DNA from: Sphingopyxis sp. BE259
GTDB taxonomy: Bacteria > Pseudomonadota > Alphaproteobacteria > Sphingomonadales > Sphingomonadaceae
DNA: 64,000 nucleotides
Direction of reading: 5' to 3'
Assembly: GCF_031457495.1 (NCBI RefSeq)
Contig: NZ_JAVDWM010000001.1
Location: 1 to 64,000 of the forward strand
The translations under genes and the position numbers were made by a program. Below, piece by piece: positions 1-8,860 of the stretch. How positions within the stretch are numbered: position 1 is the stretch's first letter; each line of letters starts with the position of its first letter. The notes under the pieces were generated by a model, which ran no database searches, was not told the origin of the DNA, and was given only the letters and a program-made list of their open reading frames with translations.

Positions 1-1
1 T

Positions 2-94
2 TCGTCATCCCGGACTTGATCCGGGATCCATGCGCCCTCTCAGCAGCGGGCGGCGCATGGCCTCATGGACCCCGGATCAAGTCCGGGGTGACGA
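2..94. repeat. Dispersed palindromic repeat, family A copy 1
   Basis: Two arms of about 30 bases are inverted repeats of each other: the left arm begins TCGTCATCCCGGACTTGATC and the right arm ends GATCAAGTCCGGGGTGACGA, separated by about 30 bases. A second copy lies at 58678-58766. The element sits just past the 3' end of the leftward CorC-type gene, so it could also act as a transcript end. Intergenic palindromes of this kind are common in sphingomonad genomes. Confidence 0.75.
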
Positions 95-155
95 GTTCAT
101 GAGGGCAGCTTCCCACCCCAATGCTGACGCTCCATCATTAAGCGGTGCGAACGGC

Positions 156-1481
156 CTATCCGTCGTCCGAATCGTTCTGCGGCTTGCGGATTTCGGACAC
201 CAGCAACTTGTCGATCTTGCGCCCGTCCATATCGACAATCTCGAACCGCCAACCCTTGTCGGTGAAGCTCTCACCTTCTTTCGGCAGCCGCTTCAGGATC
301 GCCAGCGCATGGCCCGCCGCGGTCGCATAGTCGCGGTCCTCGGCGAGTTCGATCCCCAGCCGTTCGGCCATCTGGTCGGCGGGCATCGATCCGGCGATCA
401 GCAGGCTGCCGTCGTCGCGTTCGACGACGAACGGCTCGCTGCCGATGTCCTGATCCGACGCAAATTCGCCCGCGATCGCCGCCAGCAAGTCGGCCGGGGT
501 CACCAGCCCTTCGAAATGGCCATATTCGTCGTGGACGAACAGCATCGGCACGTCGGCGGCGCGCAGGGCTTCGAGCGCGTCCATCGCATCGATCTGGTCG
601 TGGATGACCTTTGCCGCGCGCATCAGCTGCTCCAGGTCGAGCGCTTCGCCGCGAAACAGCGCCGCGGCGATGTCGCGCGCCTGCACCACGCCGACGATGT
701 TGTCGACCGACCCGCGCGCCACCGGCAGGCGGCTGTGCGGGCTTTCGACCAGTTTGTCGCGCACCCCTTGGGCATCGAGCGCGATGTCGATCCAGTCGAC
801 ATCCTTGCGCGGCGTCATCACCTCGCGCACCGGACGGTCGGCCAGGCGGACGACGCCCGAAATGATCGCGCGCTCGCTTTCTTCGATCAGCCCCGATTTG
901 GACGCTTCGGCGACGATCAGATGCAATTCCTCGGCGGTCACCCGATCTTCCGATTCCCGGTTCAGGCCGAGAGCGCGAAACACCAGCGCCGAGCTGCGAT
1001 CGAGCAGCCACACCAGCGGCGCGCCGATTTTCGACAGCCACAGCATCGGCAGCGCCATGAAGATCGCGATCGGTTCGGGCGCGCGCAGCGCGAATTGCTT
1101 GGGCACCAGCTCGCCCGCGATCAACGAGAAATAGGTGGTGACCGCGATCACCACCGCAAATCCGGCGGTCAGCGCGGTTTCGTCGTCGAGCCCGAACAGC
1201 GGCTGCAACCGGTCGCCGACCGGCCCGCCCAGACTGGCGCCCGAATAGGCACCCGCCAAGATGCCGATCAGCGTGATGCCGACCTGAACCGTCGATAGAA
1301 ACCGCCCCGGATCGGCGGCGAGTTGGCGCGCGATCGCCGCGCCGCGGCTGCCGCGCTTTTCGGCGGCCTGCAAACGCGGGGCGCGGGCCGACACGATCGC
1401 CAGTTCGGACATCGCGAAAACGCCGTTGAGCAGGATCAGGACGGCGATGATCGCCACGTCGGACCAGGGAAATGGGGTCAT
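156..1481 (-). CDS. CNNM/CorC (HlyC) family membrane transporter
   Basis: This 441-residue protein has the standard layout of the CNNM/CorC family, linked to magnesium or cobalt efflux and once misnamed hemolysin. An N-terminal DUF21 membrane domain (about residues 1-175) carries the typical GELVPK segment near residue 123. Two cytoplasmic CBS domains follow (about 205-340), then a C-terminal CorC_HlyC domain (about 355-435). Length and domain order match the family. The start gives a hydrophobic first helix (VAIIAVLILLNGVFAMSELA) as expected. It is a stand-alone leftward gene, and substrate specificity cannot be read from the sequence. Confidence 0.9.
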   Translation of the reverse strand: MTPFPWSDVAIIAVLILLNGVFAMSELAIVSARAPRLQAAEKRGSRGAAIARQLAADPGRFLSTVQVGITLIGILAGAYSGASLGGPVGDRLQPLFGLDDETALTAGFAVVIAVTTYFSLIAGELVPKQFALRAPEPIAIFMALPMLWLSKIGAPLVWLLDRSSALVFRALGLNRESEDRVTAEELHLIVAEASKSGLIEESERAIISGVVRLADRPVREVMTPRKDVDWIDIALDAQGVRDKLVESPHSRLPVARGSVDNIVGVVQARDIAAALFRGEALDLEQLMRAAKVIHDQIDAMDALEALRAADVPMLFVHDEYGHFEGLVTPADLLAAIAGEFASDQDIGSEPFVVERDDGSLLIAGSMPADQMAERLGIELAEDRDYATAAGHALAILKRLPKEGESFTDKGWRFEIVDMDGRKIDKLLVSEIRKPQNDSDDG

Positions 1482-1711
1482 GCGCGAATCGCGGGGTGGG
1501 CGGTCGGGCGGCGCGTCGGCGCCCCGCCCCTGTCGTCGTCGGTCATGCCGCCGCTATAGGGCAAAGGCGCGGCAATGCACAATGGCGGCTGAACACCTGC
1601 CTCAGCGATGGTTCAGCCGGATTCGGGAACCAGTTCGCCAGCCATATGTTATCGGCATGACCGGCGGTGCGCGCAGGACCAGTTGCGGCCGCCAAAAAAA
1701 GGGAGCGACCA

Positions 1712-2401
1712 ATGAATATCAAGACCATCAAACTCGCCGCAATGGCAACCATCAGCGCCGTGGCGCTGACCGGCTGCGTCACCGATCCGGTGACCGGCGA
1801 GCGCAAGATTTCCAAAGCCGCGATCGGCGGCGTCGGCGGCGCGCTCGGCGGCTATCTGCTCGGCGATCTGATCGGCGGCAAGAACAGCCGGACCGAGGAA
1901 ATCGTCGGCGCGGGCATCGGCGCGGTCGCCGGCGCCGGGGTCGGCTATTATATGGACGAGCAGGAAAAGAAGCTGCGCCAGCGCACCGCAGGCACCGGCA
2001 TCGACGTCGAACGGCAGGGCGACCAGCTGGTGCTCAACATGCCCGGCGATGTCACCTTCGACTATAACAGCGCGCTGGTGAAATCGCAGTTCCGCACCGC
2101 GCTTGACAACGTCGCCTCGACGCTGGCCGAATATCCCAGCACCTATATCGACGTCTATGGCCACACCGATTCGACCGGCAGCGACAGCTATAACCAGGGT
2201 CTGTCCGAACGCCGCGCCTCGTCGGTCGCCGACTATCTCGGCGGCCGCGGCATCCAGCGGGCGCGTATGGCGACGATGGGTTATGGCGAATCGCAGCTGA
2301 AATGTTCGCCCGAACGCGGCGAGGCCGATTATCAGTGCAACCGCCGCGTCGAAATCCGCATCGCGCCGGTCACTCAGGCCGACGTCAACGCCGCCGGCTG
2401 A
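1712..2401 (+). CDS. OmpA-family outer-membrane lipoprotein (YiaD-like)
   Basis: The 229-residue product starts with a lipoprotein signal peptide ending in the lipobox ALTGC, so Cys22 should be lipidated. A glycine-rich stretch follows (about 37-80, glycine-zipper type), then a C-terminal OmpA-like peptidoglycan-binding domain (about 105-220) with the YGHTDSTGSDSYNQGLSERR signature. The family anchors the outer membrane to peptidoglycan. The ATG at 1712 is preferred over the in-frame upstream codons because it begins the signal peptide and follows GGGAG at 1700-1704. A strong terminator follows, so the gene is probably monocistronic. Confidence 0.9.
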   Translation: MNIKTIKLAAMATISAVALTGCVTDPVTGERKISKAAIGGVGGALGGYLLGDLIGGKNSRTEEIVGAGIGAVAGAGVGYYMDEQEKKLRQRTAGTGIDVERQGDQLVLNMPGDVTFDYNSALVKSQFRTALDNVASTLAEYPSTYIDVYGHTDSTGSDSYNQGLSERRASSVADYLGGRGIQRARMATMGYGESQLKCSPERGEADYQCNRRVEIRIAPVTQADVNAAG

Positions 2402-2425
2402 ATTTCCTGCCCGTGGAAGAAAAAA

Positions 2426-2455
2426 GGGCGTCGCCAACCGGCGGCGCCCTTTTTC
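2426..2455 (+). terminator. Rho-independent terminator after the OmpA-type gene
   Basis: A 10-bp stem (GGGCGTCGCC pairing with GGCGGCGCCC, one G-T pair) with a 4-base loop is followed by a run of five T. Confidence 0.9.
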
Positions 2456-2572
2456 ATGCGCCCGCGTCGTCGTAGAGCAACCCGCCGCTAACGCGTCACG
2501 TCACAAAGGTGAGCGGCGCCGACGCCCCAACCCCGCCCCCGCCAGCGCCACGGCGCGCTGCCCCTGGCACAG

Positions 2573-2600
2573 AAAAGGGCCGCGAATTGCTTCGCGGCCC
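2573..2600 (-). terminator. Rho-independent terminator of the tonB-exbB-exbD operon
   Basis: Read leftward, GGGCCGCGAA pairs perfectly with TTCGCGGCCC around a GCAA tetraloop and is followed by TTTT. It lies 28 bases past the last exbD gene and marks the operon end. Confidence 0.9.
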
Positions 2601-2628
2601 CATCCGTTTCCGTACCTTTGATCAGCGA

Positions 2629-3054
2629 TCAGAAGACGCGGGCATATTGTTCGTTGCCGACGAAACCGAGCTTGCCGACGCCGCTGCGCTTGATCACCGC
2701 CATCACATTGTCGACGACGATATAGCGCGAGAAGGGATCGGGCTGGACCTGCAGTTCGGGCTCGACCGGCAAAGCCTTGGTCTGTTCCAGATACTGCGCC
2801 AGCTGCGCCAGATCGACCGGCGTCCCGTTCCAGGTGATCGTCCCGGCGGGGTCGATCATCACCTTGTTCTTTTCGGGGTCGACATTGCTGGCCGCATCGG
2901 TCGGCACCGGCAGATCGATCTTCACCGCGTGGGTCTGGACCGGGATGGTGATGATGAACATGATGAGGAGCACGAGCATGACGTCGATCAACGGCGTCGT
3001 GTTCATGTCCATCATCGGTTCGTTTTCGTCCCGATCTCCAACTGCCATGGACAT
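2629..3054 (-). CDS. exbD: ExbD/TolR-family biopolymer transport protein (short paralogue)
   Basis: This 141-residue protein has a short cytoplasmic N-terminus, one transmembrane helix and a periplasmic domain. The helix contains NTTPLIDVMLVLLI, with the essential membrane aspartate at Asp24. It is the last gene of the leftward tonB-exbB-exbD-exbD operon and supplies part of the proton channel that energises TonB. It begins 35 bases after the longer exbD stops. Two exbD genes in one TonB operon is a known arrangement in Xanthomonas and several alphaproteobacteria. A Tol-system role is less likely because tonB and exbB are adjacent and no tolA, tolB or pal is present. Confidence 0.93.
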   Translation of the reverse strand: MSMAVGDRDENEPMMDMNTTPLIDVMLVLLIMFIITIPVQTHAVKIDLPVPTDAASNVDPEKNKVMIDPAGTITWNGTPVDLAQLAQYLEQTKALPVEPELQVQPDPFSRYIVVDNVMAVIKRSGVGKLGFVGNEQYARVF

Positions 3055-3089
3055 GCGATTATTCCTTCATTCCTAAACGTCGGGCGCCC

Positions 3090-3611
3090 TTACAGGCGGC
3101 CGACCGTGCCCGAGCCAGGAGCCGGTTCCGAAATGAACCCGATCTTCTGGAAGCCGGCATATTGCATCGTATAGATCACCCCGCCGATGCACTGATACGG
3201 CGTGTTGACGTCGCCGCGGATATGCACTTCGGGGAAATTTTCCTCGGTGATATTCTGCGGACCGCCGATATCTTCAAGCAGCTGCTCGAGTTTCGCCTGG
3301 CCACGTTCCAGCAATTGCTTGGAATCGACCGGCGTTTGGCCCCAATAGACTTCACACGCGGTGCTTTCGGCATTGGGTTCGCCATCGCCATCGGTATCGG
3401 CCGAGCGGATCGACAGCAGCACATTTTCAGGCTTGGTCGTCGTCACCTCGAACGCCACGCTCGGCAGCTTGAGGTTCACCGTCTCCAGCACCACGGGAAC
3501 CGTGATGAGGAAGATGATGAGCAACACAAGCATGATATCCACGAGCGGAGTCGTGTTGATCTCGGACATTGGGGCCTCTTCGCCCCCCTTGTCGCCTACA
3601 CTCATCGACAT
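3090..3611 (-). CDS. exbD: ExbD-family protein with acidic DxDxDG loop and two cysteines
   Basis: The 173-residue protein has the ExbD membrane segment NTTPLVDIMLVLLI with Asp25 in the position of the essential ExbD aspartate. Its periplasmic part is about 30 residues longer than that of its neighbour. The extra segment holds ADTDGDGEPN at about 71-80, which resembles a calcium-binding DxDxDG loop, and two cysteines (Cys86, Cys141) that could form a disulfide. It lies between exbB and the shorter exbD. The protonmotive-force role is from the family; metal binding is only inferred. Confidence 0.92.
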   Translation of the reverse strand: MSMSVGDKGGEEAPMSEINTTPLVDIMLVLLIIFLITVPVVLETVNLKLPSVAFEVTTTKPENVLLSIRSADTDGDGEPNAESTACEVYWGQTPVDSKQLLERGQAKLEQLLEDIGGPQNITEENFPEVHIRGDVNTPYQCIGGVIYTMQYAGFQKIGFISEPAPGSGTVGRL

Positions 3612-3736
3612 AGGATTTTATCCTGTCACAAAATTTCTGTCACGGACATCGGGTCGACGCGCCACCGGCGTATCGCCCTGTCCAGCGGACCCCGCCTGCC
3701 GCCACCGGGCGACAGGCAGGGATCCCTTCAGGCCGT

Positions 3737-4543
3737 TCAGGCCTTTTTCGGTGCCGCGACGGGGGCAGCAGCCTTGGGCGCCTGCGCCGCCGGCTTCACC
3801 TGGCCGTTCGACATGATCGAACCAAGCACGTCGTTCGAGAAGGTCGACAGACGGCGGGCGATCGCCTTGTTGCGGCTCTGCAGCCAGTTAAAGGCAAGCA
3901 CCGCGGGAACCGCCACGATCAGGCCGATGGCGGTCATGATCAATGCTTCACCGACCGGACCGGCAACGGTGTCGATCGACGCCTGACCCGACGCACCGAT
4001 TTTCACGAGAGCGCGAAGAATACCGATAACGGTACCGAACAGCCCGACGAACGGTGCGGTCGAACCCACGGTCGCGAGGAACGCGAGGCCGCCGTTGAGC
4101 TTCGAGTTGATGTGGTTCTGCGAACGTTCCAGCGTGCCGTGCATCCAGTCATGCGCTTCGACGGGGTCGGTCAGCTTGTTATGCTCTTCGTTGGCGCGCA
4201 GACCGTCTTCGACGACCTGGCGATAGGCGCTGTTCTTTTCCAGCTTGGCGGCGCCGTCGGCGAGCGTCGGGGCGCGCCAGAAATTGGCATCGACCGCCTT
4301 GCCCTGGCTCATCACCTTATTCTGTTCGAACAGCTTGGTGAACAGGATGTAGAGCGTGCCGATGAACATGATCAGCAGCACCAGGAAGGTGACCTGCGAC
4401 ACGATACCGCCTTCGCACAGCGCGGGGATCATGCCGTACGGGCTCGCGCCCTCTTCTTTGACGCACATCGCGGCGGGCATGAGGCTCAGCCCCGCTTCGT
4501 GTGCCGGTGCCGCAGCAGCGGCATTTGCGATCAGATTAAACAT
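3737..4543 (-). CDS. exbB: ExbB/TolQ/MotA-type proton channel protein
   Basis: The 268-residue membrane protein has an N-terminal hydrophobic helix (about 48-70), a cytoplasmic loop, and the two C-terminal helices carrying the family signature FLATVGSTAPFVGLFGTVIG (about 155-175), followed by a second conserved helix near 200-220. The tail is rich in Ala, Pro and Lys. It lies 60 bases downstream of tonB and ahead of two exbD genes. Together these form the inner-membrane complex that powers TonB-dependent receptors such as the three in this window. Confidence 0.93.
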   Translation of the reverse strand: MFNLIANAAAAAPAHEAGLSLMPAAMCVKEEGASPYGMIPALCEGGIVSQVTFLVLLIMFIGTLYILFTKLFEQNKVMSQGKAVDANFWRAPTLADGAAKLEKNSAYRQVVEDGLRANEEHNKLTDPVEAHDWMHGTLERSQNHINSKLNGGLAFLATVGSTAPFVGLFGTVIGILRALVKIGASGQASIDTVAGPVGEALIMTAIGLIVAVPAVLAFNWLQSRNKAIARRLSTFSNDVLGSIMSNGQVKPAAQAPKAAAPVAAPKKA

Positions 4544-4603
4544 ATTGGATATTCCCTCTCAAGAAATTCGATAAAATTCGAAGCCAGACAGCCGCGCGCC
4601 AAA

Positions 4604-5260
4604 TCAGCGCGGAATCTGCCAACGGATACGATTGCTGTAGCTGCCACCCGTCGGGTTGCCCGCCCGGTCCTTGCCCGGATTGAACCGGCCACGACGCTGG
4701 ATGAGCTTGCAGGTTTCGGCATCAAGGTCAGCATGACCGCTCGACGACGTGACATCGCACGACGTGATACGACCATCGGCCCCATAGGTGACGCGGAAAC
4801 CCGTCGTGCCTTCGCGTTCTTCACGCATGGCACGCGCCGGATAGTCGTCGTTCGTCGCCCAGCGACCCGGATTGCCGCGCGGTGTACCGGCGGCACTGAG
4901 GTCAGGCGACGGCGGTGGTGCGGGCGGAGCCGGCGGCACATAAACGGGCGCAGGCGGACGCGGCGGCGCGACCGGCACCGACTGGACCGTGTTGGTCGTG
5001 ACCGGCGGCGGAATCGGCGACGGCGGCGTCACCACCGGCGGCGGCGGCGGCAGCTGGTTATCCGGCGGCGGCGGCGGCGGCGGTTCTTCCGGTGGCGGCG
5101 GCTCTTCGATGTCCACCACGTCCAATTTTTCGGCGATTTTCTTGACGATGCTGATATTCAGGCCGTTGACCAGGCCGTAGCCCAGAACCGCTGTAAGCAA
5201 ACCAACCAAGACAATCGCCACTACCCTGTTTTTAGGGTCGACATTATCACCATAAGCCAT
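4604..5260 (-). CDS. tonB: TonB energy-transducing protein
   Basis: The 218-residue protein has a short cytoplasmic N-terminus, one membrane helix (about 13-33), a long proline-rich periplasmic linker (about 53-125, mostly P and E with runs of up to seven prolines) and a C-terminal TonB domain (about 130-218). The C-terminal domain includes DYPARAMREEREGTTGFRVT and ends at the native stop. The helix lacks the Ser/His pair seen in the E. coli TonB anchor. It is the first gene of the operon, and an AAGGAG motif lies about 12 bases upstream of the ATG. The 269 bases upstream separate it from a divergent gene and must hold its promoter; no clear iron box is seen there. Confidence 0.93.
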   Translation of the reverse strand: MAYGDNVDPKNRVVAIVLVGLLTAVLGYGLVNGLNISIVKKIAEKLDVVDIEEPPPPEEPPPPPPPDNQLPPPPPVVTPPSPIPPPVTTNTVQSVPVAPPRPPAPVYVPPAPPAPPPSPDLSAAGTPRGNPGRWATNDDYPARAMREEREGTTGFRVTYGADGRITSCDVTSSSGHADLDAETCKLIQRRGRFNPGKDRAGNPTGGSYSNRIRWQIPR

Positions 5261-5529
5261 TCAGGGACGACGCTCCTTGCTAGATCATCCTGACACCAAT
5301 TCCCTGCCGACGGGTTCGGTTGCCAAATGCCCGGATGATTTCCGATGCGTTCCACAGACCCGGCGGCGCTACGTTCGGCTTATTATGTTCTTGCCGGACG
5401 CTTCGACGCCCGTCCTATCGCGGTGGCGGCAAGTTCGCAAACCCTTTATCAGGGGTTAATGTGGCTTGTCCCATGATGGGGACTGATGCACCGCTACCGG
5501 TGTCAACAATGATGGAAAGTCAATCGACC

Positions 5530-6411
5530 ATGCGCGTGTACCTGGCAGCAACGATCGCGGGAATTTTGGCTCTCAGCCCCGGATTCGCTGGCGTTTCCGC
5601 GATGCAACCGGCGGCAACAACGGCGGCGGCGAGCCCGTATAGCTATGCCGACATCGCCGATCTGGCGAGCGCTGCGCCGATGGCGCTCCATGCGCGTATT
5701 CACAGTAGCGTGGCGCTGAAACCCGCGCAGGCGCCGGGCGTCGCAGCGGGTCATAGCCGATTCTATGTCGAGGCTGATGTGATCAGCCTGATTCGCGGCT
5801 CGGGTCCGCTGGCATCGCGCGTTTCCTATCTCGTCGACCTGCCGCTGGACGCCAAGGGCAAACCGGCGAAGCTGAAAAAGAAACAGGCGGTCCTGCTGTT
5901 CGCCCGCCCCGTCGCGGGCGCCGCAGCGGGCAGCAGCAGCACCGGCAGCGTGCGGTTGATCGCCCCCGACGCCCAACTGCCGTGGGACGCGGCGACCGAG
6001 GCGCAATTGCGTGCGATCCTGACCGAACTGGTCAAGCCCGGGGCGCCGCCCGCGATCACCGGCATTGCCAACGGCTTCCACGTTCCCGGTACCTTGCCCG
6101 GCGAGGGCGAAACGCAATTGTTTCTCAACACGCGCACCGGCGAGCCGGTATCGCTGACTATCCTGACCGCGGCCGACGGGTCGCGGCGCTGGGCCGCCGC
6201 GTTCGGCGAAATCGTCGATGGTTCGGCGGCGGTGCCGGCGCGCGGCACCCTGGCCTGGTACCGACTCGCCTGCGGCCTGCCGCGCCAGCTGGCGCTGAAC
6301 AAGCTGGCGGGGACGGCGCCCGAGGATCGCCGCAAGGCAGCGTCGGACTATGGCGTGGTGCTGGGCGCGCTCGGCGAATGCACCCGCACCCGCAAACCGC
6401 CGATGGGTTGA
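5530..6411 (+). CDS. Exported protein of unknown function
   Basis: The 293-residue product begins with a Sec-type signal peptide (MRVYLAATIAGILALSPGFA, cleavage likely near residues 20-25) and is otherwise soluble, with alternating small and charged residues. No family is recognised. The ATG at 5530 is chosen because it starts the signal sequence and follows GGAAAG at 5515-5520; in-frame ATGs at 5509 and 5512 are possible alternatives. It is divergent from tonB and about 110 bases upstream of homoserine dehydrogenase, with no sign of co-regulation with either. Confidence 0.75.
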   Translation: MRVYLAATIAGILALSPGFAGVSAMQPAATTAAASPYSYADIADLASAAPMALHARIHSSVALKPAQAPGVAAGHSRFYVEADVISLIRGSGPLASRVSYLVDLPLDAKGKPAKLKKKQAVLLFARPVAGAAAGSSSTGSVRLIAPDAQLPWDAATEAQLRAILTELVKPGAPPAITGIANGFHVPGTLPGEGETQLFLNTRTGEPVSLTILTAADGSRRWAAAFGEIVDGSAAVPARGTLAWYRLACGLPRQLALNKLAGTAPEDRRKAASDYGVVLGALGECTRTRKPPMG

Positions 6412-6522
6412 TAAAGTTTTGCTTCAACACCCTCTAGGCGTGCCGGGGTTGTTTCCATTGCAAAAGCCGATAGGGCGCTCGCTAGGCGGGGCTTGACCCC
6501 GCGCTTTGCCCGGAGTCTCCCT

Positions 6523-7842
6523 ATGTCGCCTGTTCCCGCCCCGACCGCGCCCCGCCCGCCGCTCCGCGTCGCGCTTGCCGGAATCGGCGTTGTTGGCGGC
6601 GGCGTCGTGCGGCTGCTGGAAACGAACCGCGACCTGATCGCCCGCCGCGCCGGGCGCGCGATCGAAATCGTCGCGGTGTCGGCGCGCGACCGGCACAAGG
6701 ACCGCGGCATCGACCTGGCGCCCTATCGCTGGGAAGATGATATGGACGCGCTGGTCGCGGCGGACGATGTCGATGTTGTCGTCGAGATGATCGGCGGCGC
6801 CGACGGATCGGCGCTCACTCTGGCGCGCCACACGCTCGGCGCGGGCAAGGCGCTGGTCACCGCGAACAAGGCGATGATCGCGCATCATGGGCTGGATCTG
6901 GCGCGACTCGCCGAGGACCGCGACACCCCACTGAAATATGAGGCCGCGGTCGCGGGCGGCATCCCGGTGATCAAGGCGATCCGCGAGGGTGCGTCGGCGA
7001 ACGAAATCGCGCGCGTCTATGGCATCCTCAACGGCACCTGCAATTATATCCTCACGCAAATGGAGCGTAACGGCGCGAGTTTCGCCGACGCCCTCGCCGC
7101 GGCGCAGGCCGAAGGCTATGCCGAAGCCGACCCGAGCTTCGACGTCGACGGGATCGACGCCGCGCACAAGCTGTCGATCCTGGCGGCGCTGTGTTTCGGC
7201 ACCCGGCTCGACATCGCGGCGGTGGCCGCCGACGGCATCCGCGGCCTGATCGCCGCCGACATTCGCGAGGCCGAGGCACTGGGGCACCGTGTCCGCCTGA
7301 TCGGCATGGCCGAGCGTAACGAAACCGGCCTGTATCAGCATGTCCAGCCGTGCCTGGTCCCCGCCGACCATCCGCTCGCCTATGTCCCCGGCGCCTTGAA
7401 CGCCGTGGTCGCCGAGGGCAATTTTGTCGGGCGACTGTTCTTCGAGGGCGCGGGCGCGGGTGCGGGGCCGACGGCATCGGCGATCGTCGCCGACATCATC
7501 GACATTGCGCGCGACGAATATGGCCCTGCCTTTGCGATGCCGGTCGCCTCGCTCGACGCCGCACCGGTCGCCGACGCCGGGGCGCGGGTCGGCAAACATT
7601 ATGTCCGCCTTATCGTCGAGGACCGCATCGGCGTACTTGCCGAAATCGCGGCAGCGATGCGCGATGCCGGGGTGTCGATCGAAAGTTTCATTCAACGCGG
7701 CACCGACGAGGAGGATGGCGTCGTCATCGTGCTGGTTACCCATGAAGGTCCGGCACGGGCAATCCACGCGGCGCTGGCGATGCTGGCCGGATCGGACCAT
7801 ATCGTCGCGGCGCCGATGCTGATGCCGATTCTGGCACTTTAA
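6523..7842 (+). CDS. hom: Homoserine dehydrogenase
   Basis: This enzyme reduces aspartate semialdehyde to homoserine in the branch leading to threonine and methionine. The 439-residue protein has an N-terminal nucleotide-binding loop (GIGVVGGG near residue 18), the central catalytic domain (VTANKAMIAHHG and GGIPVIKAIREG segments) and a C-terminal ACT regulatory domain (about 360-430, VRLIVEDRIGVLAEIAAAM). The ATG at 6523 follows GGAG with a 7-base gap; an upstream TTG at 6493 has no ribosome site. A hom-glpX-recJ order is typical of sphingomonads, and here extra genes are interposed. The ACT domain implies feedback control, as is usual for the family. Confidence 0.95.
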   Translation: MSPVPAPTAPRPPLRVALAGIGVVGGGVVRLLETNRDLIARRAGRAIEIVAVSARDRHKDRGIDLAPYRWEDDMDALVAADDVDVVVEMIGGADGSALTLARHTLGAGKALVTANKAMIAHHGLDLARLAEDRDTPLKYEAAVAGGIPVIKAIREGASANEIARVYGILNGTCNYILTQMERNGASFADALAAAQAEGYAEADPSFDVDGIDAAHKLSILAALCFGTRLDIAAVAADGIRGLIAADIREAEALGHRVRLIGMAERNETGLYQHVQPCLVPADHPLAYVPGALNAVVAEGNFVGRLFFEGAGAGAGPTASAIVADIIDIARDEYGPAFAMPVASLDAAPVADAGARVGKHYVRLIVEDRIGVLAEIAAAMRDAGVSIESFIQRGTDEEDGVVIVLVTHEGPARAIHAALAMLAGSDHIVAAPMLMPILAL

Positions 7843-7898
7843 GCCCGCTTGAAATCGCCGCGCACTTTGTTACCCCGGTCACGGGAGCAGGGGGCGTC

Positions 7899-8735
7899 AT
7901 GGACATCGAAATCAGAAGCGGGCTCGCCGAAGCGCGGGCGCTGGCCGGCGAGCATAAGGGCGCACTCGCCGCCTATGTCGCCATGGGGGTGGTGCTGCCG
8001 TTCCTGCTGTTGTCGAGCGAACCCATCTTCGATCTTCGGACCGTGATCGCGCTGCTCGCCAACCCCTATGGCTCGCACGTCAGCGGCTCGATCGCGGGGC
8101 CGCTCTATCTGCTGGGCATCGTCGCGGCGATCGTCGCGGGCGCCATGCTCGCCGCGTGGAACGCGCTGCTTGCCGAGATGCGCGAAGGCTATGTGTCGGA
8201 GATCATGTACGGGATGGTTGCGGGCGCCGCCTTTCTGATCGCCAATATCCTCGTCTATGTCGGGACAGGTCTGCTGGTCGTGCTGCCGATCATCACGACG
8301 ATCGGCATCTATGAATGGAACGCGCTCGCGGGCGGGTGGATCAGCGAAGCCTATCGCCTGCTGCTGTCCTTGCTCGGAACCTGGATCGGCGCCCGGCTGT
8401 GCCTGACCGGTGCGATCATGGGCGCGTCGTCCAGGCTCGAACCCGTGTCGGCCTTTGCCGAATCCTGGCGGCTGACGCGCGAAGCGCAGTGGCGGCTGTT
8501 CGGCTTTTATTTCCTCGTCGGCCTGCTCGTCGCCGCGGCGTTCGGCGGGCTGGTCCTGCTGCACGGCGCGGTCATCTGGAACAACGCCCATGTGCCGGGC
8601 ACCGTGCTGGAAACGGCGATGAGCTTTGGCTGGGTGCTGTTGTTCGCTGTCTATTTCCTGGCGCAAATCTTGTTCGCCGCAGGGTTCTTGCGCGCCGCCC
8701 GGCCCGGCGCCGCGCCGGCCGAAGTGTTCGCTTGA
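7899..8735 (+). CDS. Polytopic membrane protein of unknown function
   Basis: The 278-residue protein has about six hydrophobic segments (near 25-40, 70-95, 110-145, 160-180, 205-230 and 240-265) and no recognised catalytic motif. It begins 56 bases after hom and ends before a large palindrome that probably terminates transcription. Its general look, with small residues and tandem helices, recalls glycerophosphoryl/YciC-type membrane proteins of unknown role. No firm assignment can be made. Confidence 0.75.
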   Translation: MDIEIRSGLAEARALAGEHKGALAAYVAMGVVLPFLLLSSEPIFDLRTVIALLANPYGSHVSGSIAGPLYLLGIVAAIVAGAMLAAWNALLAEMREGYVSEIMYGMVAGAAFLIANILVYVGTGLLVVLPIITTIGIYEWNALAGGWISEAYRLLLSLLGTWIGARLCLTGAIMGASSRLEPVSAFAESWRLTREAQWRLFGFYFLVGLLVAAAFGGLVLLHGAVIWNNAHVPGTVLETAMSFGWVLLFAVYFLAQILFAAGFLRAARPGAAPAEVFA

Positions 8736-8768
8736 AATCACCTGGCCTTGTAGGTCGGATCAATCATC

Positions 8769-8839
8769 ACCGTAGCCCTGAGCCGGTCGAAGGGCGCCTC
8801 ACTGCGATAGGCGCCCTTCGACAGGCTCAGGGCTACGGT
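8769..8839. repeat. Long intergenic palindrome, likely bidirectional terminator (family B)
   Basis: The left arm (ACCGTAGCCCTGAGCCGG onward, 30 bases) is the near-perfect inverse of the right arm, which ends GGCTCAGGGCTACGGT; the loop is 11 bases. It lies between convergent genes (membrane protein rightward, small exported protein leftward). The motif CCCTGAGC-CGAAGGGCGCC is a dispersed intergenic element commonly seen in sphingomonads. Confidence 0.8.
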
Positions 8840-8860
8840 TCAATCTTTATTGAATAGGCT

